Positions 1 to 8,391 of a stretch of DNA of 15,927 nucleotides are shown here, in pieces. The notes under the pieces were generated by a model, which was given only the letters and a program-made list of their open reading frames with translations, made no database searches and had not been told where the DNA came from. Position 1 is the first letter of the stretch. Each line of letters begins with the position of its first letter. Source of the DNA: CAYMTN01 sp964393335 (GTDB taxonomy: Bacteria > Chloroflexota > Anaerolineae > Aggregatilineales > Aggregatilineaceae); assembly GCA_964393335.1 (NCBI GenBank), contig CAYMTN010000123.1, positions 1 through 15,927 on the forward strand, given 5' to 3'. A program made the position numbers and the translations under genes.

Positions 1-3000
1 CCACGTCGAAACCGCTCACGTTGGTGATGGTGTAGTCATACGTGATCGTGCTGCCCGGCGAGCCAAGCGCCACGCTGGGCGTTTTGGTCAGCTTGAGCGG
101 ATTCCCGGTTTGAACCTCGGCGCTATCCCACGTAAACAGCAGCAGATCAGAATCATGCGTGGGATCGGGGAATTCCGCGATCACGGTATTGACCAGCGAT
201 TCAGGATCGCCTGCCTGGATGTCCCGCGGAAGCATCGTCGTCAGCGTCTCGCCGGGTCCCATATCACCGGAGGTCGTCGGCGGGTTGCCCGCCCCGTTGT
301 ACTCGAACGGGATCGGGTTCGGCTCAAGCAGGCTGTCGGTGACCGTCACGTAGAAATGGTTGTACTTGTCGTTCTCGTCCATCGCGTTCCACAGCAAGAA
401 GTAGTAGTTCACCGTCTCGCCGGTAAACGCCAGCGCCGGATCGGGCACTTTGATGATGCCGATTGGGCTGTACACGAAATACTGTTTTTCGGCCTCACAC
501 GACGAGTTGCCCTCTGGGTTCGAGAACGTCGCCGAGATGGTATCGCCCATGAAGTCCGGGTCGCTGGACTTGTACAGGTCACTCGTGATTTCTTTGTCGA
601 AGTAATTGCCGGAGGCCGGAGACCCCAATTGTGCTGTCTGGCCGCCTGCCAGCGTGCCGGCTGCGCCGGGCCACGTGATCTGCCCGGACGGCACCAGCCC
701 GCCGAAGATCAACGCCTCGTTAACTTCGATGTTGTTCAGCGTGTCTGAAGTGATGTTTTTAAGGCTGATGCGCCAGCGCAGAATCTCGCCCATCGCGTCA
801 GCAGGTTGATCGTCCTGGTTGACGACGTCGAAATGAAACTCGATCGGGCAGGCGATCTCGACGGAGTGCGAACCTACCCCTGACACCGTCGCGCCATCGT
901 ACGAACGCGTGCCGGTCACCACAAAGTTATTCACCAGCGGGCTGGGGGCGGCGCTCACGCCGGGCGGTGTGGGGATCGTGAAAGCACCTGACTTGGACGT
1001 CACGGACGTCCCCCAGGGCAGTTCGCCGGGTGTGCCCGGCCACGTCTCAAACGAATCGTTATCGTACGGCACGAGGTACAGGTCGAGCACGGTGTCTTCG
1101 TAGCCCGTGATCGTCAGCAGTTGGCTGTGCGATTGGTTGGTGATCGTGACCCAGTATGTGACTTCCTCACCGGCCACCGCCGACGGATCGCCGTCCTTTT
1201 CCACTAATACCATCGGGATCAGCACGACCTGCGCGCTGCTCACCGCCTGGACCGTGCCAACCGGCGAATCCCCGACCACCAGCACGGGCAGCGTCAGCAC
1301 GCCGCCCCCGATGCCGACATTCGGCCTGATGATATACTCGAACGTACCGGTCGCCATGTTCTGGCCGTCTTCGCCGGGGATGTTGTCGATGTAATCGACC
1401 TCGTGGAAGCCGCCCCCTTCGGGTATCAGCATGTTGTACACATGGACGTGGCTGAGCGCCGCGCCGGTCTGGTTGGTGATCGAGTACGCGAAGGTTTCCG
1501 TATCGCCCTCGACAGCTTCCGGCGGCCCTTCCACTTCAAAGATCAAGGCATCGGTTGCCACCGGCACGATTGCCGCCGCTTTGATCGATACCTCGTTATT
1601 TTTGTTGTCCTTGCCGAACATCGTCACCTGCGCGATGAACGGCGCGGCGTCCGCGTCCGGCGGCTGCACCAGCGTATAGGTGAAGCGCCCCGACGTATCG
1701 TCAAATGACCCGATCTCGGTCGGAGACAGCGGGTGAGCCGGGTCGAATGGCTGGTCGCAGACGGGCGGGTCTTCACTGGCCCGGTGCAAAATACACCACC
1801 TCGCCCTCAGGTCTTCCAACGTCACCGCGCCGACGTTTTGTGCCAGGAACGTGAACTCGATGGAATCGCCGATTTCCGCCAGGCCATCGCTGCCCAGGTC
1901 CGGCACCAACTGGACGTTCACCTGCGCGTCAGAGATATCCAGCACGCGCGTCGTCCGGTCGGACAACGGGACGGCCAGCGGCAAACCGGTGTCGCAGTCA
2001 AGCGTCGATTTGACCTCAAAGATCATGTCCAATGGGTCTTTGTCTTCGCCCGTGACGAGGTACGTCGTGACTGCCTGGGCCGTCGTATCCAACCGGCCCG
2101 GTATCGCCCAGTCCATCGGCACAGATGGGATCAAGGGCGTTTCGATGCCGGTGTCAGGATCGCGGTGCAACTGCCGCACATTTACCCCGCACAACGGCGT
2201 GCCCGGATTCCCATTGGTGATCGTGATCTGGTACTCGACCTCAGCGCCGCGCAACACCGTATCGTTTTCCGGCTGCAATACCAGCGCCCGGATGTTAATG
2301 TTCGGGTTAGTGATATCCAGCGATGCCTGGTCCTGCCCGTAGATCAACTGGCCGCCCTCCAGCGTGCCGCGCACGCGAACGGTGCTCACCAGTGGATCGG
2401 GATCGATATCCTTGACGTCGTACTGCCACGTATAAACCGCCGTGCCGTCTGGCGACAGCGCGTCGGGGACCAGCGGGTCCGGCGGCACGCCTACCGTTCG
2501 CAGCGGTGGTGACAGCGTGATCAGTTTCAGGCTGTTGATCGCTACGGCTCCGCTGTTCTTCAACGTCATCCGGTAACGCACCGTTTCCAGCGGATCGACG
2601 TTGAAGATCGGGTTGCCCGCCAGGTCTTCGACCGTCAGCGAAACTTCGAGCGCCGAGTCCTTGATATCGACGGCTGCCGTCGCCTCGGCGCTGATCGTGT
2701 TGGTGAAATCGACGCCGCGCGCCGTAACGGTCACCTTGTTCGTCAGCGGGTCTTGCCCGCCTTCTCTGATGACATACGTAGTCGTCAGCGTGACGCTGTT
2801 ATTGGGCGGATCGGGTGGTAGCGTGAAGCCCGGCGGCAGGTAGACCGGCCCGGTCAGGCTGTCCACGATAAAGAAATTCTCCAACTCAATGCTGCCCGTG
2901 TTCGTGACGACGATGTCATACGTGATCACATCGCCGGGACTCGCGGGCGGATCGACCACAGCGCCGCCGTGCCGGATTTCCACGACGCGTTTCGTCACGC

Positions 3001-4132
3001 CCATCGATGGCAGCAGCACGGTGATTTCCGGGTCGCTGACGACGGAAACCGTGACGTCCAATCCCGGATCGCCGTTGGTCGCCGTCACGTCGCCGATCAG
3101 CGCGAATACCTCTGGCGGCGGGTTGTTCGGTATCCACACGTCCGGGATGATACACTGCGCCTGTTGGTGCGGTTGCAGCGACGTAATGGGGCTGCCACCT
3201 CCGACCGGCGTCCAATTGCCGGACCCCGAAAACGGGTAGTCGGTGCACGCCAGTTGAAAATCAATCTGGGGCGACTCCACTTTGAGGCCCGTGATGACCG
3301 TCGCCTCCCGCGTATTTTGGATGATGAGCGTGAACGACACCGTGTCGCCGGGTGCAGCTTCTGGCGGGTCGATGTTCGGCTCGAACGACACCACGTTGAA
3401 GCCCGGCCCTACCATCGAGATTCTGTCCGTATTGCGGTCAATCGTATCGTTCGGCGGAGGTCCTGCACGAGGATGGTCGGGGGCTTCCGCTGCCGCCCAC
3501 GTAACGAGTTTCAATTCCGCGCTGACGCTCATCGGAATGGTGTAATCGACCACAGCCCATGCCAGTTCGCCGGGGGCCAGCTCACCATCCGTTGTCGGGA
3601 ACGTCAGCGGGATGTCAAAGGTGGTCGTGAAGACCCCATCGCTGGCTTCCAGCTTGGCGATGACCTGGGTGAGAGTCTCGGCGTGGCCGCACCCGCCGTC
3701 CGTGGAGGGTTCGGTGTAGTTCTGCACGACCATCAACCACGTGATGACGTCGCCCGGTCTCCGTTGCACCACAGCCGGAGGATATGGATAGAAGCTGGGG
3801 TCTTCGACGATCCCCAACAGATCGACTCCATAATAGTTCGGCGGAAAACTGGGATCAGGATAATTCGGCGGCAGATCGTCGAGAATGATGAAACCATTAA
3901 CCCGCAGCGCACAGTCATAGTACGGATCGGGCAAAGCCAGCACTGGGGAGCGCCGGCCATTTTGCGCTTCGTCAGAAAGAGGTGTGCCCTGTTCGGCAGG
4001 CGCGTTCGAGGAAACCGCGCTTGGAACAGAACCAGCCGGCTCGTCAAGCGCCAGCACCGCCTGGACCTGCCCCAGCAGCAAGGCCAGAATCACGAATAAT
4101 ACCCGGAACAAGGCGGCAATGCTCTTGATCAT
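1..4132 (-). CDS. Very large secreted DUF11-repeat surface protein (C-terminus outside window)
   Basis: Reading the minus strand codon by codon from the ATG at 4132 gives 1377 codons with no stop; the frame is still open at base 1, so the gene is 3'-partial. An AGGAG ribosome binding site lies 8 bases before the ATG. Residues 1-30 form a signal peptide (MIKS start, hydrophobic core, cleavage probably near VLA-LD). The rest is an array of beta-sandwich modules. Each has a DUF11-type motif of the form PGDxITYxIxVTNTG, beginning near residues 124, 259, 398, 511, 625, 752, 874, 983, 1111, 1234 and 1356, a period of about 110-140 residues. The clearest copy (near 398) reads SPGDVITYDIVVTNTG. The protein should be exported and sit on or outside the cell surface. 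Its role (adhesion, sheath or scaffold) is unknown, and no anchor is visible because the C-terminus is missing. It lies 147 bases downstream of two glycosyltransferase genes on the same strand. Confidence 0.9.
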   Translation of the reverse strand, partial: MIKSIAALFRVLFVILALLLGQVQAVLALDEPAGSVPSAVSSNAPAEQGTPLSDEAQNGRRSPVLALPDPYYDCALRVNGFIILDDLPPNYPDPSFPPNYYGVDLLGIVEDPSFYPYPPAVVQRRPGDVITWLMVVQNYTEPSTDGGCGHAETLTQVIAKLEASDGVFTTTFDIPLTFPTTDGELAPGELAWAVVDYTIPMSVSAELKLVTWAAAEAPDHPRAGPPPNDTIDRNTDRISMVGPGFNVVSFEPNIDPPEAAPGDTVSFTLIIQNTREATVITGLKVESPQIDFQLACTDYPFSGSGNWTPVGGGSPITSLQPHQQAQCIIPDVWIPNNPPPEVFALIGDVTATNGDPGLDVTVSVVSDPEITVLLPSMGVTKRVVEIRHGGAVVDPPASPGDVITYDIVVTNTGSIELENFFIVDSLTGPVYLPPGFTLPPDPPNNSVTLTTTYVIREGGQDPLTNKVTVTARGVDFTNTISAEATAAVDIKDSALEVSLTVEDLAGNPIFNVDPLETVRYRMTLKNSGAVAINSLKLITLSPPLRTVGVPPDPLVPDALSPDGTAVYTWQYDVKDIDPDPLVSTVRVRGTLEGGQLIYGQDQASLDITNPNINIRALVLQPENDTVLRGAEVEYQITITNGNPGTPLCGVNVRQLHRDPDTGIETPLIPSVPMDWAIPGRLDTTAQAVTTYLVTGEDKDPLDMIFEVKSTLDCDTGLPLAVPLSDRTTRVLDISDAQVNVQLVPDLGSDGLAEIGDSIEFTFLAQNVGAVTLEDLRARWCILHRASEDPPVCDQPFDPAHPLSPTEIGSFDDTSGRFTYTLVQPPDADAAPFIAQVTMFGKDNKNNEVSIKAAAIVPVATDALIFEVEGPPEAVEGDTETFAYSITNQTGAALSHVHVYNMLIPEGGGFHEVDYIDNIPGEDGQNMATGTFEYIIRPNVGIGGGVLTLPVLVVGDSPVGTVQAVSSAQVVLIPMVLVEKDGDPSAVAGEEVTYWVTITNQSHSQLLTITGYEDTVLDLYLVPYDNDSFETWPGTPGELPWGTSVTSKSGAFTIPTPPGVSAAPSPLVNNFVVTGTRSYDGATVSGVGSHSVEIACPIEFHFDVVNQDDQPADAMGEILRWRISLKNITSDTLNNIEVNEALIFGGLVPSGQITWPGAAGTLAGGQTAQLGSPASGNYFDKEITSDLYKSSDPDFMGDTISATFSNPEGNSSCEAEKQYFVYSPIGIIKVPDPALAFTGETVNYYFLLWNAMDENDKYNHFYVTVTDSLLEPNPIPFEYNGAGNPPTTSGDMGPGETLTTMLPRDIQAGDPESLVNTVIAEFPDPTHDSDLLLFTWDSAEVQTGNPLKLTKTPSVALGSPGSTITYDYTITNVSGFDV

Positions 4133-4263
4133 GAGGGGGACTCCTGTAATTGAAAATAAGACCCATCTATGCACAAACCGCATGGGCAGATAATTGATGA
4201 TGACGGTTTGACTTTAAGGGTACCATGAATATGCCGCAGCAAGTGTGAATTTTTCGTCATAAA

Positions 4264-4299
4264 TTGTCGGTGCCATATGTTATTTCTTTGGACCGACAA
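4264..4299 (-). terminator. Candidate hairpin at the 3' end of the glycosyltransferase gene
   Basis: On the minus strand TTGTCGGT (4299-4292) is repaired by ACCGACAA (4271-4264), a perfect 8-base inverted repeat. CCA/TGG can extend the stem inside a 20-base spacer, with one bulged C. The left arm lies inside the last codons of the gene and the right arm follows the stop. Only a short T-run (TTTA) comes next, so this may be a weak terminator or an mRNA-end stabilising structure between the glycosyltransferase and the DUF11 gene. Confidence 0.35.
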
Positions 4300-5497
4300 G
4301 CCAGGCATAAGCGTCTACCAGTTGCCCCGCTGCCTGGAGCCAGTGATACTGCGCCTGGCCGGTATGCCGCGCCTGGTTAGCTAAAGTAGCACGATACGCG
4401 CTATCGCACAACCGCCGCAGAGCCTTCTCTGCCGCTTCGGGCGTGGCCGTTTCCATCACCACGCCGCAGCCGGTTTCCCGCACCACGTCCGCGATCTCGC
4501 CCACCGGCGTTGTCAGCAGGGGACGTCCTGCCGCCAGCGCAAAAAACGCAAGATTCGGCATAAAATAGTCGCTGTTCCGGTTTTCAGCGTTCAGGCCGTA
4601 ATACACGACATCCCCGGCAGCTACCACCGATAATAAGTCATGGGGGGGCACCCATCCCGGCAGGCGGACTCGCGGGCACGGCGAGGCTGCCGCTTGAATC
4701 TGTGCCAGTTGAGGGCCGGTTCCGCCCACCACCACCCACACATTATCTATCTGACTGGCCGCCCGGACAAGTGGCAGCAGAACGCGGTCCGGTGTCAGGT
4801 AGCCCACGTAGACCACCAGCAGGCCGTCATCCGGCACGCCGAACGCCTGCCGCATTCGAGCGCGCTCCGCCGCGATAAATGCCGGATCAGGCAGCGGCTG
4901 GCTGTTGTGCACGATCCAGACGCGGCCATGCAGCGCCCAGTAGCGCGCCGCCAGCCGCTCGCCGATGGTCAGTACGGCGTCAGCCCGCGCCGCCAGCCGC
5001 AAGTCGAGCACATCCAACATGCCGCTCAGCGCCGCGCCGACGTTATCACGCACCATGCCCGGATAGTATTCATGCGCATCATATACCACCGGAATCCCCG
5101 CCAGCCGCGCGTACAACATCGCTGGAAGCAGCGTATCCAGGTCATGGGCGTGCACCACGTCAGGCCGCAGCCGCCGCAGTTCGCCGGCGGCCCGCCACCA
5201 AAACAGCGGCATCCGCGCCAGCAGCCGCCGCCCGGTGCGGTACCCGGCCCGCACCGGCACGCGCACAATCGACACCGGGGACGGATCGGGCAGCGCGCCG
5301 GGCAAATCGACCAGGGCCGCCGCCAGCCCATCCGGGGCGCGCTCCAGGCTGTGACGCGGCAAGCCGCATCCTCTGTCCCACGCGATCACTGTCACCCGGT
5401 ACCCGGCCCGCGCCAGCGTGTGCGCCTCCTTCTGGACGCGAACATCCGGCTCGTACCCGTTCGAAAGCAGCATCGCCACGTGTGGAAGGTCTGTCAT
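4280..5497 (-). CDS. GT4-like family glycosyltransferase, second gene of a pair
   Basis: A 405-residue cytosolic or membrane-associated enzyme of the GT-B fold, expected to transfer a sugar from a nucleotide-sugar onto a lipid-linked or surface glycan; donor and acceptor cannot be read from the sequence. The N-terminal domain opens with a beta strand and helix (VAMLLSNGYEPDVRVQKEA) and carries HAHD at about residues 116-119. The C-terminal nucleotide-binding domain has VVGGTGP and PNLAFFALAAGRP. In that last motif the position normally held by the second Glu of EX7E is Phe319, an unusual change. The ATG at 5497 is preferred over an in-frame start at 5524 because it overlaps the stop of the upstream gene as ATGA, implying translational coupling. 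It resembles its neighbour in layout and N-terminal motif, so the two are probably diverged paralogues. The stop TAA lies at 4282-4280. Confidence 0.85.
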   Translation of the reverse strand: MTDLPHVAMLLSNGYEPDVRVQKEAHTLARAGYRVTVIAWDRGCGLPRHSLERAPDGLAAALVDLPGALPDPSPVSIVRVPVRAGYRTGRRLLARMPLFWWRAAGELRRLRPDVVHAHDLDTLLPAMLYARLAGIPVVYDAHEYYPGMVRDNVGAALSGMLDVLDLRLAARADAVLTIGERLAARYWALHGRVWIVHNSQPLPDPAFIAAERARMRQAFGVPDDGLLVVYVGYLTPDRVLLPLVRAASQIDNVWVVVGGTGPQLAQIQAAASPCPRVRLPGWVPPHDLLSVVAAGDVVYYGLNAENRNSDYFMPNLAFFALAAGRPLLTTPVGEIADVVRETGCGVVMETATPEAAEKALRRLCDSAYRATLANQARHTGQAQYHWLQAAGQLVDAYAWLVGPKK

Positions 5498-6660
5498 GAC
5501 AGGATTTCCCGGTAAACGTCGCACAACCTGGCCGCCGCGCCCTGCCAGCTCAAGGCCGCCTGGGCCGCCGTCACCCGTGCGCGGAAAAACGCCTGCCGCT
5601 CCGGCTGTAATATGTCACGCAGCGCCGCCGCGATCAGTGCCGGGTCATTCGATTCGCAGACCAGCCCCAACTCGAACCGCCTGACCATCCGCGCGACTGC
5701 CGCCGTATTCGTCGCCACGACGGGCACACCGGCGGCTACCGCCTCGAACAGCTTGTTCGGCAGACTGGACCGGTTGTTAAGAGAGTTGCTGCGCGGCAGC
5801 ACCACCGCCACGTCCACGCTGCGCACGGCAGCCGCCACCATATCCGGCGGCACAGGTGGCACGAAACACACGCGTTGCTCCACGCCCAACCGCGCCGCCA
5901 ACTGCCTGAGCGCGTCAGCCTCTACGCCTTGCCCCAAAAAGACCAGCGTGACGTCGTCCGGCAGCAGTGGCAGCGCGCTGACCAGTTCGGTCAGGCTGCG
6001 CCCTTTGTTAGTGACTGTGCCGGTATGCACCACGCAGCGCCCGCCCCCGGCCAACGCGCGTAAATCGACGCCTGACGCGGCTGGACTGACCGGGTCGACC
6101 GCGTTATACACAATGACCGGACGCGGCACGCCGTACCAGCGCGCCACCAGCCGCGCGTGGCATTCGCTGGTCATGATGATCGCGTCAGCCCGCCGCGCCA
6201 GGAATCGCTCAACCGCCATCGCCAGGGGACGTGTCAACCGTTGCGCCGCCGCGACCACGCGCGACGAGTCCGGCGTGCGGAACAGGTACACCTCGTGCGA
6301 ATCGTATACGAGCGGCAGGCCGCGCCGCACCGGGTACAGAACGGCCAGCGCCGGCAGATCGTGCGCATGGTACGCCCGCGTCGGAATCCGTCGCAGCGCC
6401 GCCACGATCTGCGCCGCCTGGAAGGCGTGCCGCACGTACCGCCAGGGACGCCAAAGCCTCGCCCCATACCGTCCGTAACGCACCCGCAGCACGTCAAACC
6501 CCTGCATGTGTTCCGCGTCCGGCAGCACGCCCTCCGCGCGCTGCGTGCCGACCAGCAGCACGCGCCAGCCCGCCGCCGCCAGCGCCGCCGCTTCGCGCTG
6601 CACCCGGCTGTCGCCCTGCACGTCGTTAAGCACCAGCATCACGATGTCGTATCCGGTCAC
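5494..6660 (-). CDS. GT4-like family glycosyltransferase, first gene of a pair
   Basis: A GT-B fold glycosyltransferase of 388 residues. The N-terminal domain starts with DIVMLVLNDVQGDSRVQREA and has HAHD at residues 98-101, the usual acceptor-side motif. The C-terminal domain has HTGTVTNKGRS, VFLGQG and LPNKLFEAVAAGVPVVAT, where Glu306 is the conserved second Glu of EX7E; the first is replaced by Ser298, as often seen in this subgroup. The frame extends upstream to 6981, but that part is arginine/glutamine-rich, unlike the family, and overlaps the divergent flippase. The GTG at 6660, preceded by AAAGG at about 9 bases, puts the first beta strand right at the N-terminus and is the best start. 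The stop overlaps the next gene's ATG by four bases. With the divergent flippase it suggests surface polysaccharide or glycolipid assembly. Confidence 0.85.
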   Translation of the reverse strand: MTGYDIVMLVLNDVQGDSRVQREAAALAAAGWRVLLVGTQRAEGVLPDAEHMQGFDVLRVRYGRYGARLWRPWRYVRHAFQAAQIVAALRRIPTRAYHAHDLPALAVLYPVRRGLPLVYDSHEVYLFRTPDSSRVVAAAQRLTRPLAMAVERFLARRADAIIMTSECHARLVARWYGVPRPVIVYNAVDPVSPAASGVDLRALAGGGRCVVHTGTVTNKGRSLTELVSALPLLPDDVTLVFLGQGVEADALRQLAARLGVEQRVCFVPPVPPDMVAAAVRSVDVAVVLPRSNSLNNRSSLPNKLFEAVAAGVPVVATNTAAVARMVRRFELGLVCESNDPALIAAALRDILQPERQAFFRARVTAAQAALSWQGAAARLCDVYREILS

Positions 6661-6689
6661 AGCGCCGCCTTTCGTCGCGAATCCAGCCG

Positions 6690-6718
6690 TTGCAGGCCCG
6701 ATCTTATCCACATATACT
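6690..6718 (+). promoter_or_regulatory. Candidate sigma70-type promoter for the flippase gene
   Basis: TTGCAG (6690-6695) and TATACT (6713-6718) are separated by exactly 17 bases, in the 96-base gap between the divergent glycosyltransferase and flippase genes. Transcription would start near 6725, about 30 bases before the flippase ATG. The -10 matches consensus at 5 of 6 positions and the -35 only at 3 of 6. No convincing promoter was found for the opposite direction. Confidence 0.45.
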
Positions 6719-6756
6719 CTACAGCGCGACTGATTTTGGCGTTCGAAACGGTTACG

Positions 6757-8259
6757 ATGGCCCTTCACTCCCCTGCCCTGCCCGATGATCACCGCCCGGC
6801 GCGTGCGTTGGTTATGCGCGGCGCGTGGTGGGCCGCGTGGGGCGCGCTCGGTCGGTATACGCTGGCCGGTATCACCACCCTGGCCCTGACTCACCTGCTC
6901 ACGCCGGAAGATTTCGGCCTGATCGCGCTGACGTTCGCCGTGCAAGCATTGGTCGCGCACGTGATCCCGGTCGGCGCTCACGACGCGCTGATTCAGCGCC
7001 CGCGTCTGGAACCGTCCGACCTGGACACGGCGTTTTGGAGCATCCTGGCCTTCGCCGGGATCGCGGTCGGATTGGTCGCCGTGCTGGCCGTACCTGTCGC
7101 CAATCTGTTCGATCAGCCGCGTCTCGCGCCTTTGATGGTCGGCATGGCGCTGGCGGCACTGCTGCGGTCAGCAGGGACCGTGCCGCGTGCGCTGCTCAAC
7201 CGCCGCCTGGACTTCAAAACGCTCACGCTCGCGCGCCTCGCGGGCATGGTGCTGGGCAGCATCGTTGCCATCACACTCGCGGCTCTGGGCGCAAATGCCT
7301 GGAGCCTGATCGCGCAGATCGCGTGTGTCAATCTGATGGGGCTACTGCTCGTGTGGCGCGTTGCGGCGTGGACTCCGGGTGGCGCGATCCGGCGCTCGTC
7401 TTTGCGCTGGGTGTGGACCTTCGCGGCCAGCGTGTCAGCATCCACGATTCTGGCGTATGTCATCCACCAGGCCGATGATCAACTGGTCGGCTACAAACTG
7501 GGCGCGGAGGCGCTGGGTTTTTATGCGCTCGCCTATAGTTTCATGGCGTGGCCCGTGCGCGACGTGTTAGGCGGGGTGTCGGTCGTGCTCTACCCGGTCG
7601 CCGCGCGTTTTCAAGATGATCTGCCGCGCCTCCGGGCCGTCTATCTCGAAAGTCTCCAGCTTTCTGCCGCGTTTGCGTTCCCGACTCTGGCGCTGATCGC
7701 CATCACCGCCCCGGTCTTGATTCCCTGGCTGATGGGCGCGCGCTGGACTCCGATCGTGCTCACGACCCAGATTCTTGCGATCAGTGGTCTGCGCGAAGCC
7801 ACCACGATGATCAACGGGGCGTTCTATCGCGCGCTCGGAAAACCGCACCTGCATTTTTTGCTGCAACCAACCAGCGCCGCCTGTTATCTGGTCGGTTTCG
7901 TCGTCGGGTTAAATTACGGGATCGCGGGCGTCGCGTTCTTTTACCTGCTGACCGGGCTGTTGTTCCAACCGGTCGCGTCGTGGATGATGTTCAACCTGTT
8001 GGAGCTGTCGTTCTGGCACTGGCTGCGCGCCTTGCTGCCGCTTGCGGTCACCACCACGATCACAGCCGGGGCCGCGATCCTGGTGCAGCACGGGACGCGC
8101 CACACCCTGGCCTGGAGTCCGCTGGCGGCGCTCATGCTCACCGGGGTTGTGGCAGCAGGCACCTATGCAGCCGGTATGGTCGTCGCCGCGCCGCCTGGCG
8201 TCCGCCGCTGGGCAGTGAGCGTGTGGCAGTCGATCAGGAATCCGGTTGCCGCAGGCTAA
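6757..8259 (+). CDS. Wzx-like polysaccharide flippase (MOP/PST family)
   Basis: A 500-residue integral membrane protein expected to flip lipid-linked saccharides across the cytoplasmic membrane. Hydrophobic segments run along nearly the whole length, and the size fits the MATE-like/PST flippase family. Recognisable family motifs include LLTPEDFGLIAL near residues 47-58, a basic stretch ALLNRRLDFKTL near 146, and GYKLGAEALGFYALAY near 245-260. The frame is open upstream to 6157, but that part is low-complexity, arginine-rich and antisense to the glycosyltransferase. The ATG at 6757 lies just after the candidate promoter, with no strong ribosome binding site. A second in-frame ATG at 6814 (MRGAWWAAWG) is an alternative that would remove the polar N-terminus. 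It is divergent from the glycosyltransferase pair, with which it probably forms one surface-glycan module. No polymerase gene is visible. Confidence 0.88.
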   Translation: MALHSPALPDDHRPARALVMRGAWWAAWGALGRYTLAGITTLALTHLLTPEDFGLIALTFAVQALVAHVIPVGAHDALIQRPRLEPSDLDTAFWSILAFAGIAVGLVAVLAVPVANLFDQPRLAPLMVGMALAALLRSAGTVPRALLNRRLDFKTLTLARLAGMVLGSIVAITLAALGANAWSLIAQIACVNLMGLLLVWRVAAWTPGGAIRRSSLRWVWTFAASVSASTILAYVIHQADDQLVGYKLGAEALGFYALAYSFMAWPVRDVLGGVSVVLYPVAARFQDDLPRLRAVYLESLQLSAAFAFPTLALIAITAPVLIPWLMGARWTPIVLTTQILAISGLREATTMINGAFYRALGKPHLHFLLQPTSAACYLVGFVVGLNYGIAGVAFFYLLTGLLFQPVASWMMFNLLELSFWHWLRALLPLAVTTTITAGAAILVQHGTRHTLAWSPLAALMLTGVVAAGTYAAGMVVAAPPGVRRWAVSVWQSIRNPVAAG

Positions 8260-8274
8260 TCGTCAATAAAACGA

Positions 8275-8303
8275 TTGCCAGCCGTCCTGAAAACCAGTAC
8301 ACT
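8275..8303 (+). promoter_or_regulatory. Candidate sigma70-type promoter for the LysM/L,D-transpeptidase gene
   Basis: TTGCCA (8275-8280, 5 of 6 consensus) and TACACT (8298-8303, 4 of 6) are separated by exactly 17 bases, starting 15 bases after the flippase stop. Transcription would begin near 8310, leaving a leader of about 78 bases that contains a possible 11-codon upstream ORF. Confidence 0.5.
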
Positions 8304-8355
8304 TTGAGGATACGATCCAATAGTTGTGGCATAGCAGGTCTTATAGGATTTCAAC

Positions 8356-8391
8356 ATGAAAACTAGCCTGACAGGGGAGACTCCATCATGA
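8356..8391 (+). CDS. Candidate 11-codon upstream ORF overlapping the transpeptidase start
   Basis: An ATG at 8356 preceded by AGGA (8345-8348) with an ideal 7-base spacer reads MKTSLTGETPS and stops at TGA 8389-8391. That stop overlaps the next gene's ATG (8388) as ATGA. The transpeptidase's own AGGGGAG site (8373-8379) lies inside this mini-ORF, so translating it would pass over that site. No homology is expected for so short a peptide; it may be a coupling or leader ORF, or chance. Confidence 0.3.
   Translation: MKTSLTGETPS

Noticed and set aside
110..4099. Several plus-strand open frames, the longest 376 codons at 2969-4099.
   Set aside because: They are antisense to the continuous minus-strand DUF11 gene, are rich in Arg/His/Gln, and show no domain; the minus frame has a signal peptide and repeated motifs.
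4640..5515. Plus-strand frame of 291 codons.
   Set aside because: It is antisense to the glycosyltransferase with HAHD and nucleotide-binding motifs; its translation is Arg/Gln/His-rich without a recognisable fold.
6157..6756. Upstream extension of the flippase frame and, on the other strand, extension of the glycosyltransferase frame to 6981.
   Set aside because: The two extensions overlap each other and the neighbouring genes, and are low-complexity. Family N-termini begin at 6757 and 6660.
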